From assembly GCA_963281255.1 (NCBI GenBank), contig OY725490.1, forward strand, positions 2,976,001 through 3,040,000: 64,000 nt of DNA. The letters are read 5' to 3'. The translations under genes were made by a program, and so were the position numbers. The notes beneath the pieces were generated by a model. The model worked only from the letters and a program-made list of their open reading frames with translations. It searched no databases and was not told where the DNA came from. Below are positions 31,879 through 42,848 of this stretch, piece by piece (position 1 is the first letter of the stretch; each line of letters starts with the position of its first letter). Source of the stretch: Aphrocallistes beatrix. Taxonomy: Eukaryota; Porifera; Hexactinellida; Sceptrulophora; Aphrocallistidae.

Positions 31879-32448
31879 TTAATAGCCACACTGTACCACC
31901 CTAACACTAAGACTTGATTGTCGGATTGATATAAAGTAGAACATAATGGCAGAAGCTAATCCAAGAATGACAGAAGCTACTCCAAGAGCTAAAGCGACCC
32001 AGCTGAGAGCCAGTGCTGAGTTGTATCTTTTGTCGCTGAATTCAGAGTAGGCACACAAAGCTACGCAAAAGGCACATATACCGATGGGAAATGAGCAGCA
32101 CATAGAGAGGCAAGCTAGACCAAGGATGACCTCGAAATAAACTGGTTTGGTAGCGAAATCGCAAATGATTTCATCAGGCGTTTGTTTTGCAGGCAAACTC
32201 ACTCTAGTCGTGACGGGGGCGTTCCAGGTGTAGTCCTGATCCCAGGGAGGGAGAGGAATATTTCTCTGAGTGCGTGAGTCTCCCTGCTGAATGGGAGCCT
32301 GTCTGTCTTGTGGTTGATGAGTGACTGGCAGAGGAGGACACCCTTCCAATAGCTGCTCAGTATCACTAGGAACGAGGTCACTTTCAAGTGGTGGTGCAGT
32401 GGGCTGTACCTCAGGGGTGTCAGAGTATGCAGGTGGAAATTGAGACAT
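31879..32448 (-). CDS. CD225/dispanin-family membrane protein
   Basis: A 189-residue protein starting at ATG 32448-32446. Residues 1-90 are Pro-rich and soluble, with a PPAY motif at 5-8 that could bind WW domains (for example Nedd4-type ligases). Residues 101-135 form a re-entrant or transmembrane segment with SMCCSFPIGICAF, the CD225 signature (double Cys, then P-x-G-I). A short loop with SDKRYNSA follows, then a second membrane helix at about 146-173. Family members (IFITM, PRRT, SynDIG) act at cell-surface or endosomal membranes, often palmitoylated on the double Cys. The function here is not known. The gene is intronless and uninterrupted. Confidence 0.8.
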   Translation of the reverse strand: MSQFPPAYSDTPEVQPTAPPLESDLVPSDTEQLLEGCPPLPVTHQPQDRQAPIQQGDSRTQRNIPLPPWDQDYTWNAPVTTRVSLPAKQTPDEIICDFATKPVYFEVILGLACLSMCCSFPIGICAFCVALCAYSEFSDKRYNSALALSWVALALGVASVILGLASAIMFYFISIRQSSLSVRVVQCGY

Positions 32449-32530
32449 TTGTCAACTCGAAATTGAATTTGAAGTCCTTTTTGTGATGAATACTGTGAAA
32501 GAGTGTAGATATTGCATTCTTTGATTCAAC

Positions 32531-32538
32531 TATTTATA
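32531..32538 (-). promoter_or_regulatory. candidate TATA box of the CD225 gene
   Basis: On the minus strand TATAAATA lies about 85 bp upstream of the CD225 start codon, the spacing expected for a TATA promoter with a short 5' leader. AT-rich context makes chance occurrence possible. Confidence 0.35.
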
Positions 32539-32928
32539 CGTAATAAAGGGTTACGTAATACTAAATTATCCTTTCTCATGACTCTTGTAGGTTCTTGAAC
32601 TCGTGCCTATTATGCAAGAAGTACCCCTTTTCTCCATGTCAAATGGGATAAATTAAAAGACGAAACCTAGTAACATCGATACGGAAGCGATCAAGTAAAC
32701 TTCTCAACCGGAATTAATCACAGAAAGAAACAAGTTGAAAACAGCAAAACACAAATGTACAATCATTAATCAGGAATCTAAATAGTCACGTTAGTGTGAA
32801 AAGTACTGAAAACACATTCAGAATATTAAATAGAAATATCAACAAAGAAAATATCTCAACATTCAATCAGTGCTAAAATATCAGAATACGGTGGCTGTAT
32901 CCTACAAGAATGATTATCCCTCTTGCAT

Positions 32929-33600
32929 CTACAGGGTGATCCACAAGTTCTGCAACAAAATTCAAAATGCTTGATTTTTATCAAACCATTTATGATTTAC
33001 GTGGCTAACTCATACACGTTGCTTTCCAACACTTACATTTTTCTGCTGAAGAACATTTTTCTGCTGAAAATCTTCCTCTTATCCTGGCCAATCCAAGGTC
33101 CCAAAACGATTCTTTGCTATGAATATTAATATTAATATACGTATCTCTTATTTTGTAAAGATGTCCATTCATCAAATGTACAGAGAATAACTTTTCATTT
33201 TTCAATTTACTAGTTAGCAAACATCTGGCAACTCTTAGGCGTAAATCAATAACGTATTTCATAACTTGTTCTTTAATTCCATTTGCAGATTTAGGTAGAG
33301 AATGGCCAAGAGCATTAAGAGATTTTCTAAGGTCAGGGGAAGTTACTAAAATATAAATGAAAGGCCATCACAAGCTTTCATTCTGGCAAGAACAGCTGGA
33401 AGACTAGCATCATTGATAAAACGGTCAAGTTTTCCAGCTACATTAGGTTTTGATATATGGTCAGAATTACCCTCCGAGCGAGTCAGTTTAAGTATTTCAA
33501 TTTGATGGATGATTTTCACGTGAACATGCAAACCTTTTGTTGATCCGCCATCACACTTGATTATCTTCTTGCAGATTTTATTTTGCCGCATTTGATCGTT
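32929..33600 (-). mobile_element. hAT transposase relic (BED finger and N-terminal catalytic part)
   Basis: In minus orientation the piece 33591-33346 reads KKIIKCDGGSTKGLHVHVK (BED-type zinc finger region) and SLPAVLARMKACDGLSF. The next piece (33360-33005, another frame) reads LVTSPDLRKSLNALGHSLPK, then FWDLGLARIRGRFSAEKC. These are successive blocks of hAT transposases. The first catalytic Asp (FDEW) is present in the DNA but lies in a shifted frame. The C-terminal half is missing. The right-hand limit near 32929 is a TACAGGGTGATCCACAAGTT mariner-like end that probably cut the element. Confidence 0.75.
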
Positions 33601-34148
33601 TGAAATGCTGCCAAATCTCAGCTCCTACAAATGGTCGAAATATAATAAAAGTAACCTCTTCGAGCTTTTGTGAACCTGATTTGTGGCTGTGAGACATAAT
33701 TGATCGTTAATATTAATACGAGTATAGCCAAATATTTGTTTCCACGTATAGTATATATTAATTTGGTGTTCAAGTAAATGTAGACTGGCATGCGCATTAC
33801 TAACATGTAGAAAATATATTTTGACATATTTTGATATAATTTTATAGGTGTAATAGGTGTTGTTAATACTTTGAGGTGTAAGTATGAAATGAATACAGGG
33901 ATTCAAGTGAAATATATTTATTAATAGTAAGATAACTTACCCCTTGAGCTCAAAATTACCCTATCGGTTGAAAAACATTTGCATTTAGAAAAGATACACG
34001 ATTTACAATCTCATTACTAATCACTTAGAGTATTTATAAATGCAACTCGCCATAATAAATGGTTTGCTTACTTTCTGTTCATATCAAATCCATCCCCCTA
34101 GCACTTATTCTGGTAATGACGGTACTCCTAAAATTTCACCAATACCAC
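33601..34148. other. unassigned AT-rich stretch
   Basis: Overlapping short minus-strand open frames (Ile/Tyr rich) have no family signature. No gene supported. Confidence 0.4.
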
Positions 34149-34620
34149 AAGCGCGCTGCGCGGCTGGCGGATACTTTGTGTTCACCAGAGGCGCCTGGGG
34201 TCACATTGATTAATAATAAGGGGGCTGCTAAAATCGATATCACTCCAAAAATCAACAAATTTGTCGATTTTTAAATTTTTGATGCGCAATGATGACGTCA
34301 TAACAGTGATGAGTCGCCATTTTTGGATGATAGTTGTATCACATGTGAAAAATATTAATATACATATTCTATTAAAATTTCAGCCTTTTATCACCTAAAA
34401 TGGCTGAGTTATAGCCGAAAAACTGAAATTTCTAATCATAAACAAAGGTGACAATGACGGCATAATTCCATGATGAGTCTACATTTTCGTCTGAGCTCAG
34501 AACTTAGTGGAGCCATAGCCCAAAGACTCCCACTTGCCAAAAATCAGCTTTCTGCGCGTGGCAGTTTCATCAATCAATTCGTTACAGATATATATATACT
34601 GCTGAAAAGAATTCAAACTC
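34149..34620 (-). repeat. hairpin-ended repeat, TGACGTCA-type subfamily (inverted)
   Basis: CAAGCGCGCTGCGCGGCTGGCGG, then TCGATATCACTCC and ATTTTTGATGCGCAATGATG with a TGACGTCA core, in the same order as 8248-8470 and 12397-12620. From 34440 a second partial unit starts (GACAATGACGGCATAATTCC), ending with ATCAATTCGTTACAGATATAT, also seen at 8450. Confidence 0.65.
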
Positions 34621-34769
34621 TAAGAGCTATTAAGAGTGATTTAAGATTCGAAATCTCACATTCGAATTAGTAATAGTTAAAGATTTCTAATAAATTGCTC
34701 AACTCAATGAATAAAATTACAACCTGTGCCACAAGGAGTATTACATTACCATCATGTATAGTGATAAAA

Positions 34770-34873
34770 ATGGACATATGTGGCACAAGGTGGCCCTTAA
34801 TGAAAAGATTCAATTTAGTACTATTTGTATGGGGAATAATATAGTGTACAAATACTTTTGTCCGGTTAGTGTA
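34770..34873 (-). mobile_element. Tc1-like terminal fragment
   Basis: The end TACACTAACCGGACAAAAGTATTTG (here in complement, 34849-34873) is typical of Tc1-like inverted repeats. A matching fragment is at 14700-14780. Confidence 0.5.
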
Positions 34874-35408
34874 TATATACACACATTAATCGAGTCTTAA
34901 TAGTTAGGATAAATTTTATTATTGTTTCAAATCAATTCACACTTAATCTCAATATACTAATACAAACTCATGAAAAACACAATCACACCTAAAATTCATT
35001 AAAATCGCAATCACATCTAAAACATTTGCATCTGTGTTTTCCTCATAAGTTCAATCTTTCCATCTCTTTGATGATCTCTCTCTCTTTTGCCCTCGTAGCT
35101 ATCCTTCTTCCCTTTGTTATTAAATTTAATCTATATAAAAATACTTGTTATTTATTTTGTTTTTTATTTATTATTAATTATATCTTCCATTTCGCTTACA
35201 TTTCCTCTACTATTTATTTTCCCAATATCATCAAATGCCCCCCTCCCATTTGCCTATAATATTTATCTGCCGTATTTGGCTGATGCTGCATATAATCAGC
35301 TACTATTTGGCTTTTCTAGGGATTTGATTTTGCAATAAATGTTGACAACTCTTGATTGAGTACTAGTTAAATTTTTAGACCCAGTTAATTCTGCCAGTCT
35401 ATTTAAAC
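34874..35408. other. unassigned AT-rich stretch
   Basis: Hydrophobic open frames at 35026-35338 arise from T-rich sequence. 35260-35300 holds a TATTTGGCTGATGC / CTACTATTTGGCTT near-repeat. No gene supported. Confidence 0.4.
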
Positions 35409-35874
35409 TCATTTGTACCCCGGCATGGCTATTTTTTCCCCTTTAAATGAAACAAAAAACGGACCATCTTCCTCAGTGGCGCCTATTTGAGGGAGTATAA
35501 CTTTTCTAAATGTCATTAGTGCTTCATAAGCATTACTTTCTAGAAAAACCACTGCAGGTTTTAGTTTTCCTGTCTTATGGTGATAAACGATTATTTTAAG
35601 CTTATTCCCCTGCATTTGAGTATTGTCCACTTCACTTTTTTCATCCCAATATTACTCCACTCTGCTGTGCATTTCTAAATATTATTTCGCCAATCAAAGC
35701 AGCTCTGAATTCATAATATTCTCTTTGAGTAATCTTGTTTTTATTACACTCAACAATTGCTCTTAGCATATTTTCCCTGACTTTACTGGATAGATATTTT
35801 TCAATCGTAATTATGTTGCTTGATGTACTGTGTTCAGTTGTCCTCCTTTTTTCGACACTTTCGCGCGATGCCAT
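35409..35874 (-). mobile_element. tyrosine-recombinase-like fossil, broken
   Basis: Two adjoining open pieces in different frames resemble consecutive parts of the phage-integrase-like domain found in Crypton-type elements: an EFRAALIGEIIFRNAQQSGV block, then a VYHHKTGKLKPAVVFLE block. It is a broken partial copy; no ends or repeats could be recognised. A host-domesticated recombinase domain is an alternative. The call rests on motif style only. Confidence 0.4.
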
Positions 35875-35929
35875 CTATGAAATTTGCATAGAATTAGAAC
35901 CAATCCCATTACAGGCAGACACTTAAAAC

Positions 35930-36925
35930 CCCAACATACACGATGCAACCAAGTTACATCGTGTATGTTGACTTGTTACAAAGTTGCATCTAGCGTGAGC
36001 TTTAGCGATACATATCAATAATTTCGGGCGAAGCTTTTTTTGCTTGCTTATGTCAAGTCACGATGACAAATTGAATAACTTAAGCAAGGCGGAATTTCTA
36101 TCAATAATTAAGGCACAAATTTATATATATTATGCAAAAAATATATGCTTGAAATTTTTTATCTATACGTGTACGTGTACGCATACATATATATTAGAGT
36201 TTTATAATACTTAATTTGTAATAGTTAATTGGACATACCTTTCTATCCTATTCTGTATATTGCTGTAAATATTCAGAGGAAATATTGTTCCATAATTTTG
36301 GTGTAGAAAGAGCGAAAACGCAGAATAATAGCGTAAACATACGTTTGTACTGGAGGCTGTCAGCTCTTTTTTCATGTTTCGTTGTAAAATAGGAGCTAAT
36401 GTTTCCGGGATGCATTATCTCGTTAATGCATACAACATGCTGATTTCAAAAGTGTGACAGCCACCGTCCATGCTCCTCATCCAACTTTGGAAATGCTCCA
36501 GTAATACTCTCTTTATTGGCATTCGTATACAATTATCTTGCGGTAGATTTTCATCTTCGAGCACATCAAGCGTGAAATATTCACTGTCTGAAGCGAAAGT
36601 TGTTGGACTGATGAAGTCATTCGTTATTAACGTCGTTAGGGATTGAAATGTTTTCCGGAATTATGTCGTCTTCATTGGTACTGCTTTCAACAATCAAGGG
36701 AGTTAGAGAGAATTGGACCTTTTTTGGAATTGGGGATCAGGACTCGGGAGATTAAATGTTACACTGTTTGTATCAGATATTGCTTCGAGCATTTCTTGTG
36801 TTTCGCTGGGTGTAATCCCTACTACTTGCAGACTTTGCTCTGAGCATCAGTTCTTTACCAAGAGAGAGCGATATAGGATAAGATTTTCAATAGAAGAATA
36901 AGTTTATTAGCACTTTAGAATAGTA
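35930..36925. other. unassigned; one short hairpin
   Basis: 35932-35972 contains ACATACACGATGCAACC and its complement GGTT(A)CATCGTGTATGT in tight inversion. The remainder shows no gene; the open frames at 36643-36901 have no signature. Confidence 0.45.
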
Positions 36926-37081
36926 CAGTGGTCTTCAAACGGGGTACGCGAGCTCTCTTTGAGACGAGTCTGTTAAGTATGTTATATCTCATTCAACCAT
37001 AATTTCTCCTTACTTGGGGGTACGGGTAAAGTTCAAAAAATAGCCAGGGGGTACGCTGGGAAAAAAGTTTGAAGACCACTG
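36926..37081 (+). mobile_element. 156-bp hAT MITE with 8-bp target duplication
   Basis: Ends CAGTGGTCTTCAAACGGGGTACGCG and (inverted) CAGTGGTCTTCAAACTTTTTTCC. The octamer GAATAGTA flanks both sides (36918-36925 and 37082-37089). No coding content. Exact duplication and clean ends indicate a relatively recent insertion. Confidence 0.92.
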
Positions 37082-37890
37082 GAATAGTACATGTTTTCGA
37101 TCTATATAAAATCTCATCAGATACATTATGGTTAGACAAGAAATGGTTAAGTAATAAGGAGTAGCACAGTTTATTTGTTCTGAAGGGGATCTACGCAGAG
37201 GGCATTAGTCCTCAGTTATCTGTAAGGGGGCTTCTGCGGATTTAACCGCGTCATAGAATTCGGCTGCATCATGAATGATGAATTGAGTTTTGGGAGTGTA
37301 GCTTGGAGGCAGTGGTGCTCTCGAGGGAGGTATCCATACGGGTGGGGGTCTGAAATTATTTTAAGAATTTGCCACCTACTTCTGAAATTATTTTAAGAAT
37401 TCAACCCTACTTCAAGTTCTGTAGAGATTGTTTGTGTTTATCTCTTTCTCTCTTAAAAGTGTCGAGAATCTGTTCCAACTCAATCACAAGTTATCTCCTC
37501 CTCTCTCTCAAGCGATTGATCAGTTCACGGAAACGAGTTTTTATCAAATGTTTTGCTTCAGAGATTTCATAGTTTTGGAAAATAGAATAAAACCTGGGGG
37601 GGAAGAGCGAGCAATGATAAGGGGAGGTCTGGGAGGCTTGGCCCCCGAATTTTTTAAAAATCTTAGATGCTCAAATATCGATATACAGTATTTGTTGTTA
37701 CCTAGGGAAAAGAAAATATCGGACTATATTGGAAGAAAAATGTAATTGGGATATATAGTATAGATGTATACTACGTAGATGAGCTATTGTGAAAGTACAT
37801 AAAAATAACATAAAAAAGAGAAATCAAAATCCAGTTTAAAAGAGTTGTAAACAATGTTCAGAATTCTCAGAAGCTACGATAATCCTGTCT
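37082..37890. other. intergenic with CATAGGCG-family fragment and NHL 3' flank
   Basis: 37348-37410 holds a tandem duplication of CTGAAATTATTTTAAGAATT. 37570-37755 is a fragment of the AAACCTGGGGGG family that ends ATGTAATTGGGATATA, as in complement at 26715. 37758-37890 is the NHL gene 3' flank (AGATGAGCTATTGTGAAAGTAC). Confidence 0.55.
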
Positions 37891-39078
37891 TCAGAATTTA
37901 GTGCTATAGGCTATAGCCATTGGATCTATGAATTCTCCCCTGCCTTCTCCTTTCTGACCGAACTTGTGTATGAGTTCTCCGTTATTGGAGAATATTACTA
38001 CGCAATTAACTAAAATGTCAGTAAATAGAATATTGTTCTGATGATCAACGCAGAAATTGGCAGGAACTTCCATTGTAGTACTTTCTCCAATAGGAATAAT
38101 CTTTCTCAGAAGTTGATGAGAATAATCATAGAAACTGATACAAGGACTTTTTGCTTCCAAAACTATAATTTCATCAGAAGTACAGTGAATTCTCAAAGGT
38201 CGGACATCAGTAGGAATAAATGAATGGAATGTCAGATCTGAGTTCAAACATTGAATTCGAAGATTTTCCGTATCACAAATGTAAATGAATCTCTTGACAG
38301 ATGTAGCAGAAACGCTTGAAGGACTATTAAATTCAAGCTGTTTATTACCTTTCCTTCCAACTAATTGCAAAAATTTACCTTCAGTAGAATATACATTCAG
38401 AGTATTGCCTTTAAGTTGTATGACAAATAGTTTGTTCTCACTGATACACATACCAAATGGCCCACTCATCTTCTCACTAAATTTGAATAGAAATTCAAAG
38501 GATTTAGTAAAAACTTGCACAATATTAGCATCAAAATCACTAATGTAAATGTTCTCCGTTTTGGAACTAATAACGATCGAAATCGGACAATGGAACACAC
38601 CGTCTGTTGTTGTACTTCCTTTCTGGAACTTACAAGCTGTCTTGACAGGTTCTCCTTTCTTCTTGTAGTCCAGTGCTGCTCTCACTCGAATCACTCCTGT
38701 CTCACTCAGCATTCTCTCCAGTTCTCCATCCCACTCAAACACGACACTCCCCAGTCTATCTTTAACAGTCTCCAGACCAATTTCTAACTCCCTCATACGG
38801 ACATCCAGTAGTGCTACACTCTGTTTTAAAGTTTCCTGATTCTCATTCCCTTTCATTATTGTCATTAGCTGTTCTTTAGAAGCAGTTATCTCTCGCATCT
38901 GTTCGGATACTCCCTCTCCTCTGTACCTAGCTTCTAGCTGCTGCAGTTCTAATAACAGGTCTGCTTCTCTATCCATCAGCACCTGGTGAGCTCTGCGGAA
39001 CTTCACACCTATCTTCTCGCGTACTCTCTCTACCTGTGTCAGGAATGAGTCAACTCCTGACATGCTGGCACTAGCCAT
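37891..39078 (-). CDS. coiled-coil NHL beta-propeller protein D
   Basis: A 395-residue intronless gene with start ATG 39078-39076. Coiled coil at 10-125 (REKIGVKFRRAHQVLMDRE), then about six NHL blades (ENIYISDFDANIVQVF, FIYICDTENLRIQCL, NNILFTDILVNCVVIF). The C-terminus differs from its paralogues. After FIDPMAIA the frame reads YSTKF and stops, because a duplication of the CTATAGC word (37900-37920) shifts it out of the family ending EDRIIVASxNPEHCLQLF, which remains readable in the adjacent frame. The last blade therefore loses its closing strand, which may weaken propeller closure. Otherwise it is intact and close to genes C and E. Confidence 0.85.
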   Translation of the reverse strand: MASASMSGVDSFLTQVERVREKIGVKFRRAHQVLMDREADLLLELQQLEARYRGEGVSEQMREITASKEQLMTIMKGNENQETLKQSVALLDVRMRELEIGLETVKDRLGSVVFEWDGELERMLSETGVIRVRAALDYKKKGEPVKTACKFQKGSTTTDGVFHCPISIVISSKTENIYISDFDANIVQVFTKSFEFLFKFSEKMSGPFGMCISENKLFVIQLKGNTLNVYSTEGKFLQLVGRKGNKQLEFNSPSSVSATSVKRFIYICDTENLRIQCLNSDLTFHSFIPTDVRPLRIHCTSDEIIVLEAKSPCISFYDYSHQLLRKIIPIGESTTMEVPANFCVDHQNNILFTDILVNCVVIFSNNGELIHKFGQKGEGRGEFIDPMAIAYSTKF

Positions 39079-39611
39079 TGCCTAAATGCTTAATAAACAC
39101 TTGTGAATAAAACCAATAATCAGGACTTTATATACTATACTGATTAGCGTTTGATGTACGTTACACTATCCATGGCATTAAAGTTAAATTACGCTAACTC
39201 AAGAAGTACTATTTTGGACAAAAAAAGATGCTAAAGACCATCAACTTTAAAACACCACAGCTCGCAAAAACGGTTCTGCGTCGATTGCCGTCAAGACAAT
39301 CATGATAGTGTCATGTCTATGCTAATTACGTACTTTAGTAAAAACCCAATAGTTTCCTAGATAAGTCTAGTAGTATTAGTGAGATTAGTCATTAGTGTAG
39401 TAGCCACTAATTTAGTTTTCTTAACTGTGTGTATCTAGCTAATTTGTATATTATATTGGTCCAGACTAATTGCCTTTGCACTTAACAATAGCATGAAAAC
39501 TCGCTGAGTTAGACTGACGCAAAGGTTTCGTGAATTTTTTGCAAATAGCTCCTGTTCAAGTTACTTTTCCTATAGGACGATTTTGGTACCCATTTTTGGG
39601 GGAGAATAGGA
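39079..39611. other. 5' flank of NHL gene D, unassigned
   Basis: The leader before the ATG (TATTAAGCATTTAGGCA) still resembles that of genes B and C, but the farther upstream region does not. No other feature seen. Confidence 0.4.
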
Positions 39612-39795
39612 GGACATGCCTAATTTCCGGGACGGGACGGCATCCCGTCGGAAATTAGGCATCTTAACCCGTCCCATCCCGGAAATTAGGTACCTTTCTG
39701 TCCCGTCCCGGAGATTAAGTAGGTATCTTGACTCGTCCCGTCCCGGAAATTAGGTACCTGATGGTTCCGTCCCGACCCGGAAATTAGGCATGCCC
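39612..39795. mobile_element. 184-bp MITE with GGRCATGCCTAATTTCC ends
   Basis: Inverted ends GGACATGCCTAATTTCCGGG and (complement) GGGCATGCCTAATTTCCGGG enclose several GGGACGGGACGG / CCCGTCCCGGAAATTAGG units. The flanks GAATAGGA (39604-39611) and GAATAGGG (39796-39803) look like an 8-bp target duplication with one change. A decayed relative is at 2930-3030. Confidence 0.8.
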
Positions 39796-39819
39796 GAATA
39801 GGGAAGTTTAATTAACAAG

Positions 39820-40499
39820 TACTTTGTCCAATGGCGTGAATTGAAGAAGAAAATAAGTGAGCAACCAGAGAAAAGTTGGAAGATTCGGAGTAATGAAGTG
39901 GTCGAAGGTAATGATCTGGAAGCAGTGGTGTTTTAGTGGGGGGGTAGGGCGTGAGCCCCATTTTAGGTGGTCATTTCTTTAAGAGTAATCAGATTTAGAT
40001 ATACGTTGGCAAATTGAGAATCATCCAAGAGTCTATAGGCATTTGCAACTTTCTCCTTCACGACACATTTCATTCACCCTTAATTTGATACTTAAAATAC
40101 TGGTTGCCTTTCTAAATTATTTAGAACATTCTTCAATTGTCAAGCAATGTTGCCATATCATGAACAAAGTTCATAGATTTGAGCATTTTCATGAACTTTG
40201 ATTTGTGGCATGAATATGGCATAATTCTTTTTGACATAAACATGGCCAGAACTTTTTACTTGGATGAAAATGGAATTTGGCACGAACTTTTAATTTTGGC
40301 AAGAACTTTGCATGAACATTTGAAGGTATGTGGCATAAACATGCTTAACAACTCATCTGGAAACACTGTATCACAGTTACGTTTTTCTCTCTATCTCTCT
40401 TGTCATGTCAGCGGACGAAAGCTGAGTTCGTTTATCCTCTTTCTCTCTAACTTTACACATGTAGTTAGTTAGCGTTAGGTTGGTATTGTCTTGAATATT
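39820..40499 (+). repeat. local duplication, unit 1
   Basis: Similar along its length to 41580-42390 (AAGAAAATAAGTGAGCAACC, GTTTTAGTGGGG, CATAAACATGCTTAACAAC, GAAAGCTGAGTTCG). It contains a degenerate GCATGAACTTT-type tandem stretch at 40155-40345. At its right end (TTGTCTTGAATATTCTTAG) a hairpin-ended repeat begins, while unit 2 continues. Confidence 0.8.
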
Positions 40500-41087
40500 C
40501 TTAGAGATTATTTGCATATTTTCACACCTTTATATACATATTTTCACACCATTTGATGAATTTTGAAAATAATGCTAGAAACTTGCTTTCAACGGTTGGC
40601 ATGTGGTTTTCAGGGGTGTTGATTTCGAATATCATATTTTCAGATCTATATGATAAATTAATTGTTTACTTTTGTTTACATTAGATACATAAAGTAAACA
40701 AATCTCAAAAATATGCTAGAAACTTGCTTTCAACGGTTGACATGGGGTTTTCAAGGGTGCAGATTTCGAATATCACATTTTCGAGTAAATTTGTTGATCA
40801 ATTTGTTTACTTTTGTTTACAATAGATACATAAAGTAAACAAATTACAAAAATAGGCTAGAGACTAGCTTCCAACGGTTGACATGGGGTTTTTAGTGCTG
40901 TAGATTTAGAATATTATATTTTCGGACCCATATGAGAAATTATTCGTTGACCTTTGTTTACAATATTTATATAAAGGAAAAGAATTCTCAAAATATGTTA
41001 GATTAAGTAACTCCAGCCGCCCGCAGGGCGACTCTGCGGACACGTAGTGTCCGCAAGTCGCGCAGCGAAGCAAGCGAACCGTGCTTG
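40500..41087 (+). repeat. hairpin-ended repeat with four 141-bp core units
   Basis: The start AGATTATTTGCATATTTTCA is followed by core units whose GCTAGA landmark recurs at 40573, 40714, 40856 and about 40997, a period of 141-142 bp. It ends with the double hairpin (GCCCGCAGGGCGACTCTGCGG ... GTGCTTG). This is the cleanest copy for defining the family. Confidence 0.8.
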
Positions 41088-41579
41088 TTATTTTTAATGT
41101 GACTCCTATATACATTGGATATTGGAGCATATTGGATCATATATCTTAGAATATAATAATTTCGGTGCACGGTTCTAAAATGGGTGTTGGTGTCAGACAA
41201 ACTTTCTCTTCTAGCAAGAGTTTAAAGGGCAATGACAAAATTTGTAAGGTGGGACAGCATGTAAATTTGCACATAACTTTTTGATTTTCAAAATATGCAA
41301 AGTAATCATGACTACGCAGCGCTTAGTGATTTTGTGCTTCCAGACAGTTGTGTTTTGCTAAAATAAATAGGGGGGGCTCCAATTTTAATGACCCAAACGC
41401 TAGCAACAAAAATTATATTGAAATGTGAAGTATTTTTTAAAACAAAATTCGATAGAAATAATGTGTGTCAATTTATTGTGGTTGAATAAAATTGAGTAAA
41501 TAATCCCAAAGTAGATGATCAACGAGTATTGTAACTGAAGGTGAGCGCCCAAAAAGGGGTGTGGGGTGCGGGAATTATG
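41088..41579. other. unassigned AT-rich stretch
   Basis: Nothing recognised apart from a short G-rich piece near 41368. Confidence 0.4.
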
Positions 41580-42400
41580 GCGTGAACTGAAGAAGAAAAT
41601 AAGTGAGCAACCAGAGAAAAGGTGGATTCGGAGTAATGAAGTGGTCGAATGTAATCTGGAAGCAGGGGTGTTTTAGTGGGGAGAGGGCGCGAGCCCCATT
41701 TTTGTTGGTCCCTTCTTTAAGAGTAAGATCAGATTTATATATACGTTGACAAATTGAGAATTATCCTTGAGTTTATAGACATTTGCTACTTTCTCCTTTA
41801 CGACACATTTCATCCACCCTTAATTTGATGTGTTTAAAATACTGGTTGCCTTTCTAAATTCTTTAGAACATTCTTCAATTGTCATGCAATGTTGCCATAT
41901 CATGACAAAGTTCATAGATTTGAGCATTTTCATGAACCTTTGAGTTGTGGCATGAACATGGCATAAACTTTTTACATTTAGCATGAATTTGGCCTGAACT
42001 TTTTAATTTTAGCATGAACTTGGCATATTTTTTGACATAAACATGGCCAGAACTTTTTACTTGGGGATGAACATGGAATTTGGCAAGAACTTTGCATGAA
42101 CATTTAATGCTGTATGGCATGAACTTGGCATGAACATTTGAAGGTATGTGGCATAAACATGCTTAACAACTAATCTGGCAACAAGGTGTCACAGTCACGT
42201 TTTTATCTCTATATCTCTTATCATGCTCAGCAGACGAAAGCTGAGTTCGTTTATTCTCTTTCTCTCTAACTTCACACATGTAATCCATGTTCACTTGTGT
42301 AGCCGCAGAAGCAGCCTCAGAAAAGGATTGGAAAGTTTTAGTATTTCCATTAACTAGGTTGGTATTGTCTTGAATTTTCTTAGAAATTTCTCCTACTATT
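41580..42400 (+). repeat. local duplication, unit 2
   Basis: Partner of 39820-40499, with a longer degenerate GCATGAACTTGGCATGAAC region (41900-42170). Past the site where unit 1 is interrupted it continues as TTTTCTTAGAAATTTCTCC, giving an empty-site reference for the hairpin-ended repeat. Confidence 0.75.
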
Positions 42401-42848
42401 CCTCAATTGTTTCAGATTCGAACTAGCTTCATCTCTTTTTATATTTTCATAATCTTGGGGCTTGGCAGCTCTTTCCCTATCTCAATCTGATTAGGCTCGG
42501 AATGCTTAAAAGAGGGCAAAGTTTCATCACTAATATCATCTAATGCCATCTCACTAACTTATTCGCAGATCCTTCCCGCCTTATTTATATAAAGGAATCC
42601 TCACACAGAGAAAGAATCTTGAGTAATAATATTGGCCTTCAGGGTATACATAGCTAATAGCTGTATAAATGGGGCATTTTTACTGTGGAAAAATATACCC
42701 TTTATCTCACAGTTTTAGTAAGTTGATAGGTATATCAAATATCGAATTATGTTAATACCTAATTAGCATCATGAACTAAAGTACTATTATATGCATGTAT
42801 ATACTTGTATGTATATAATAGATTGCCTGTACGTTCATATACTAAAAG
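42401..42848. other. unassigned intergenic
   Basis: No gene or repeat recognised. Confidence 0.4.

Noticed and set aside
35026-35338. Hydrophobic frames resembling membrane proteins
   Set aside because: T-rich DNA gives Phe/Leu/Ile runs in two overlapping frames; no start context or family.
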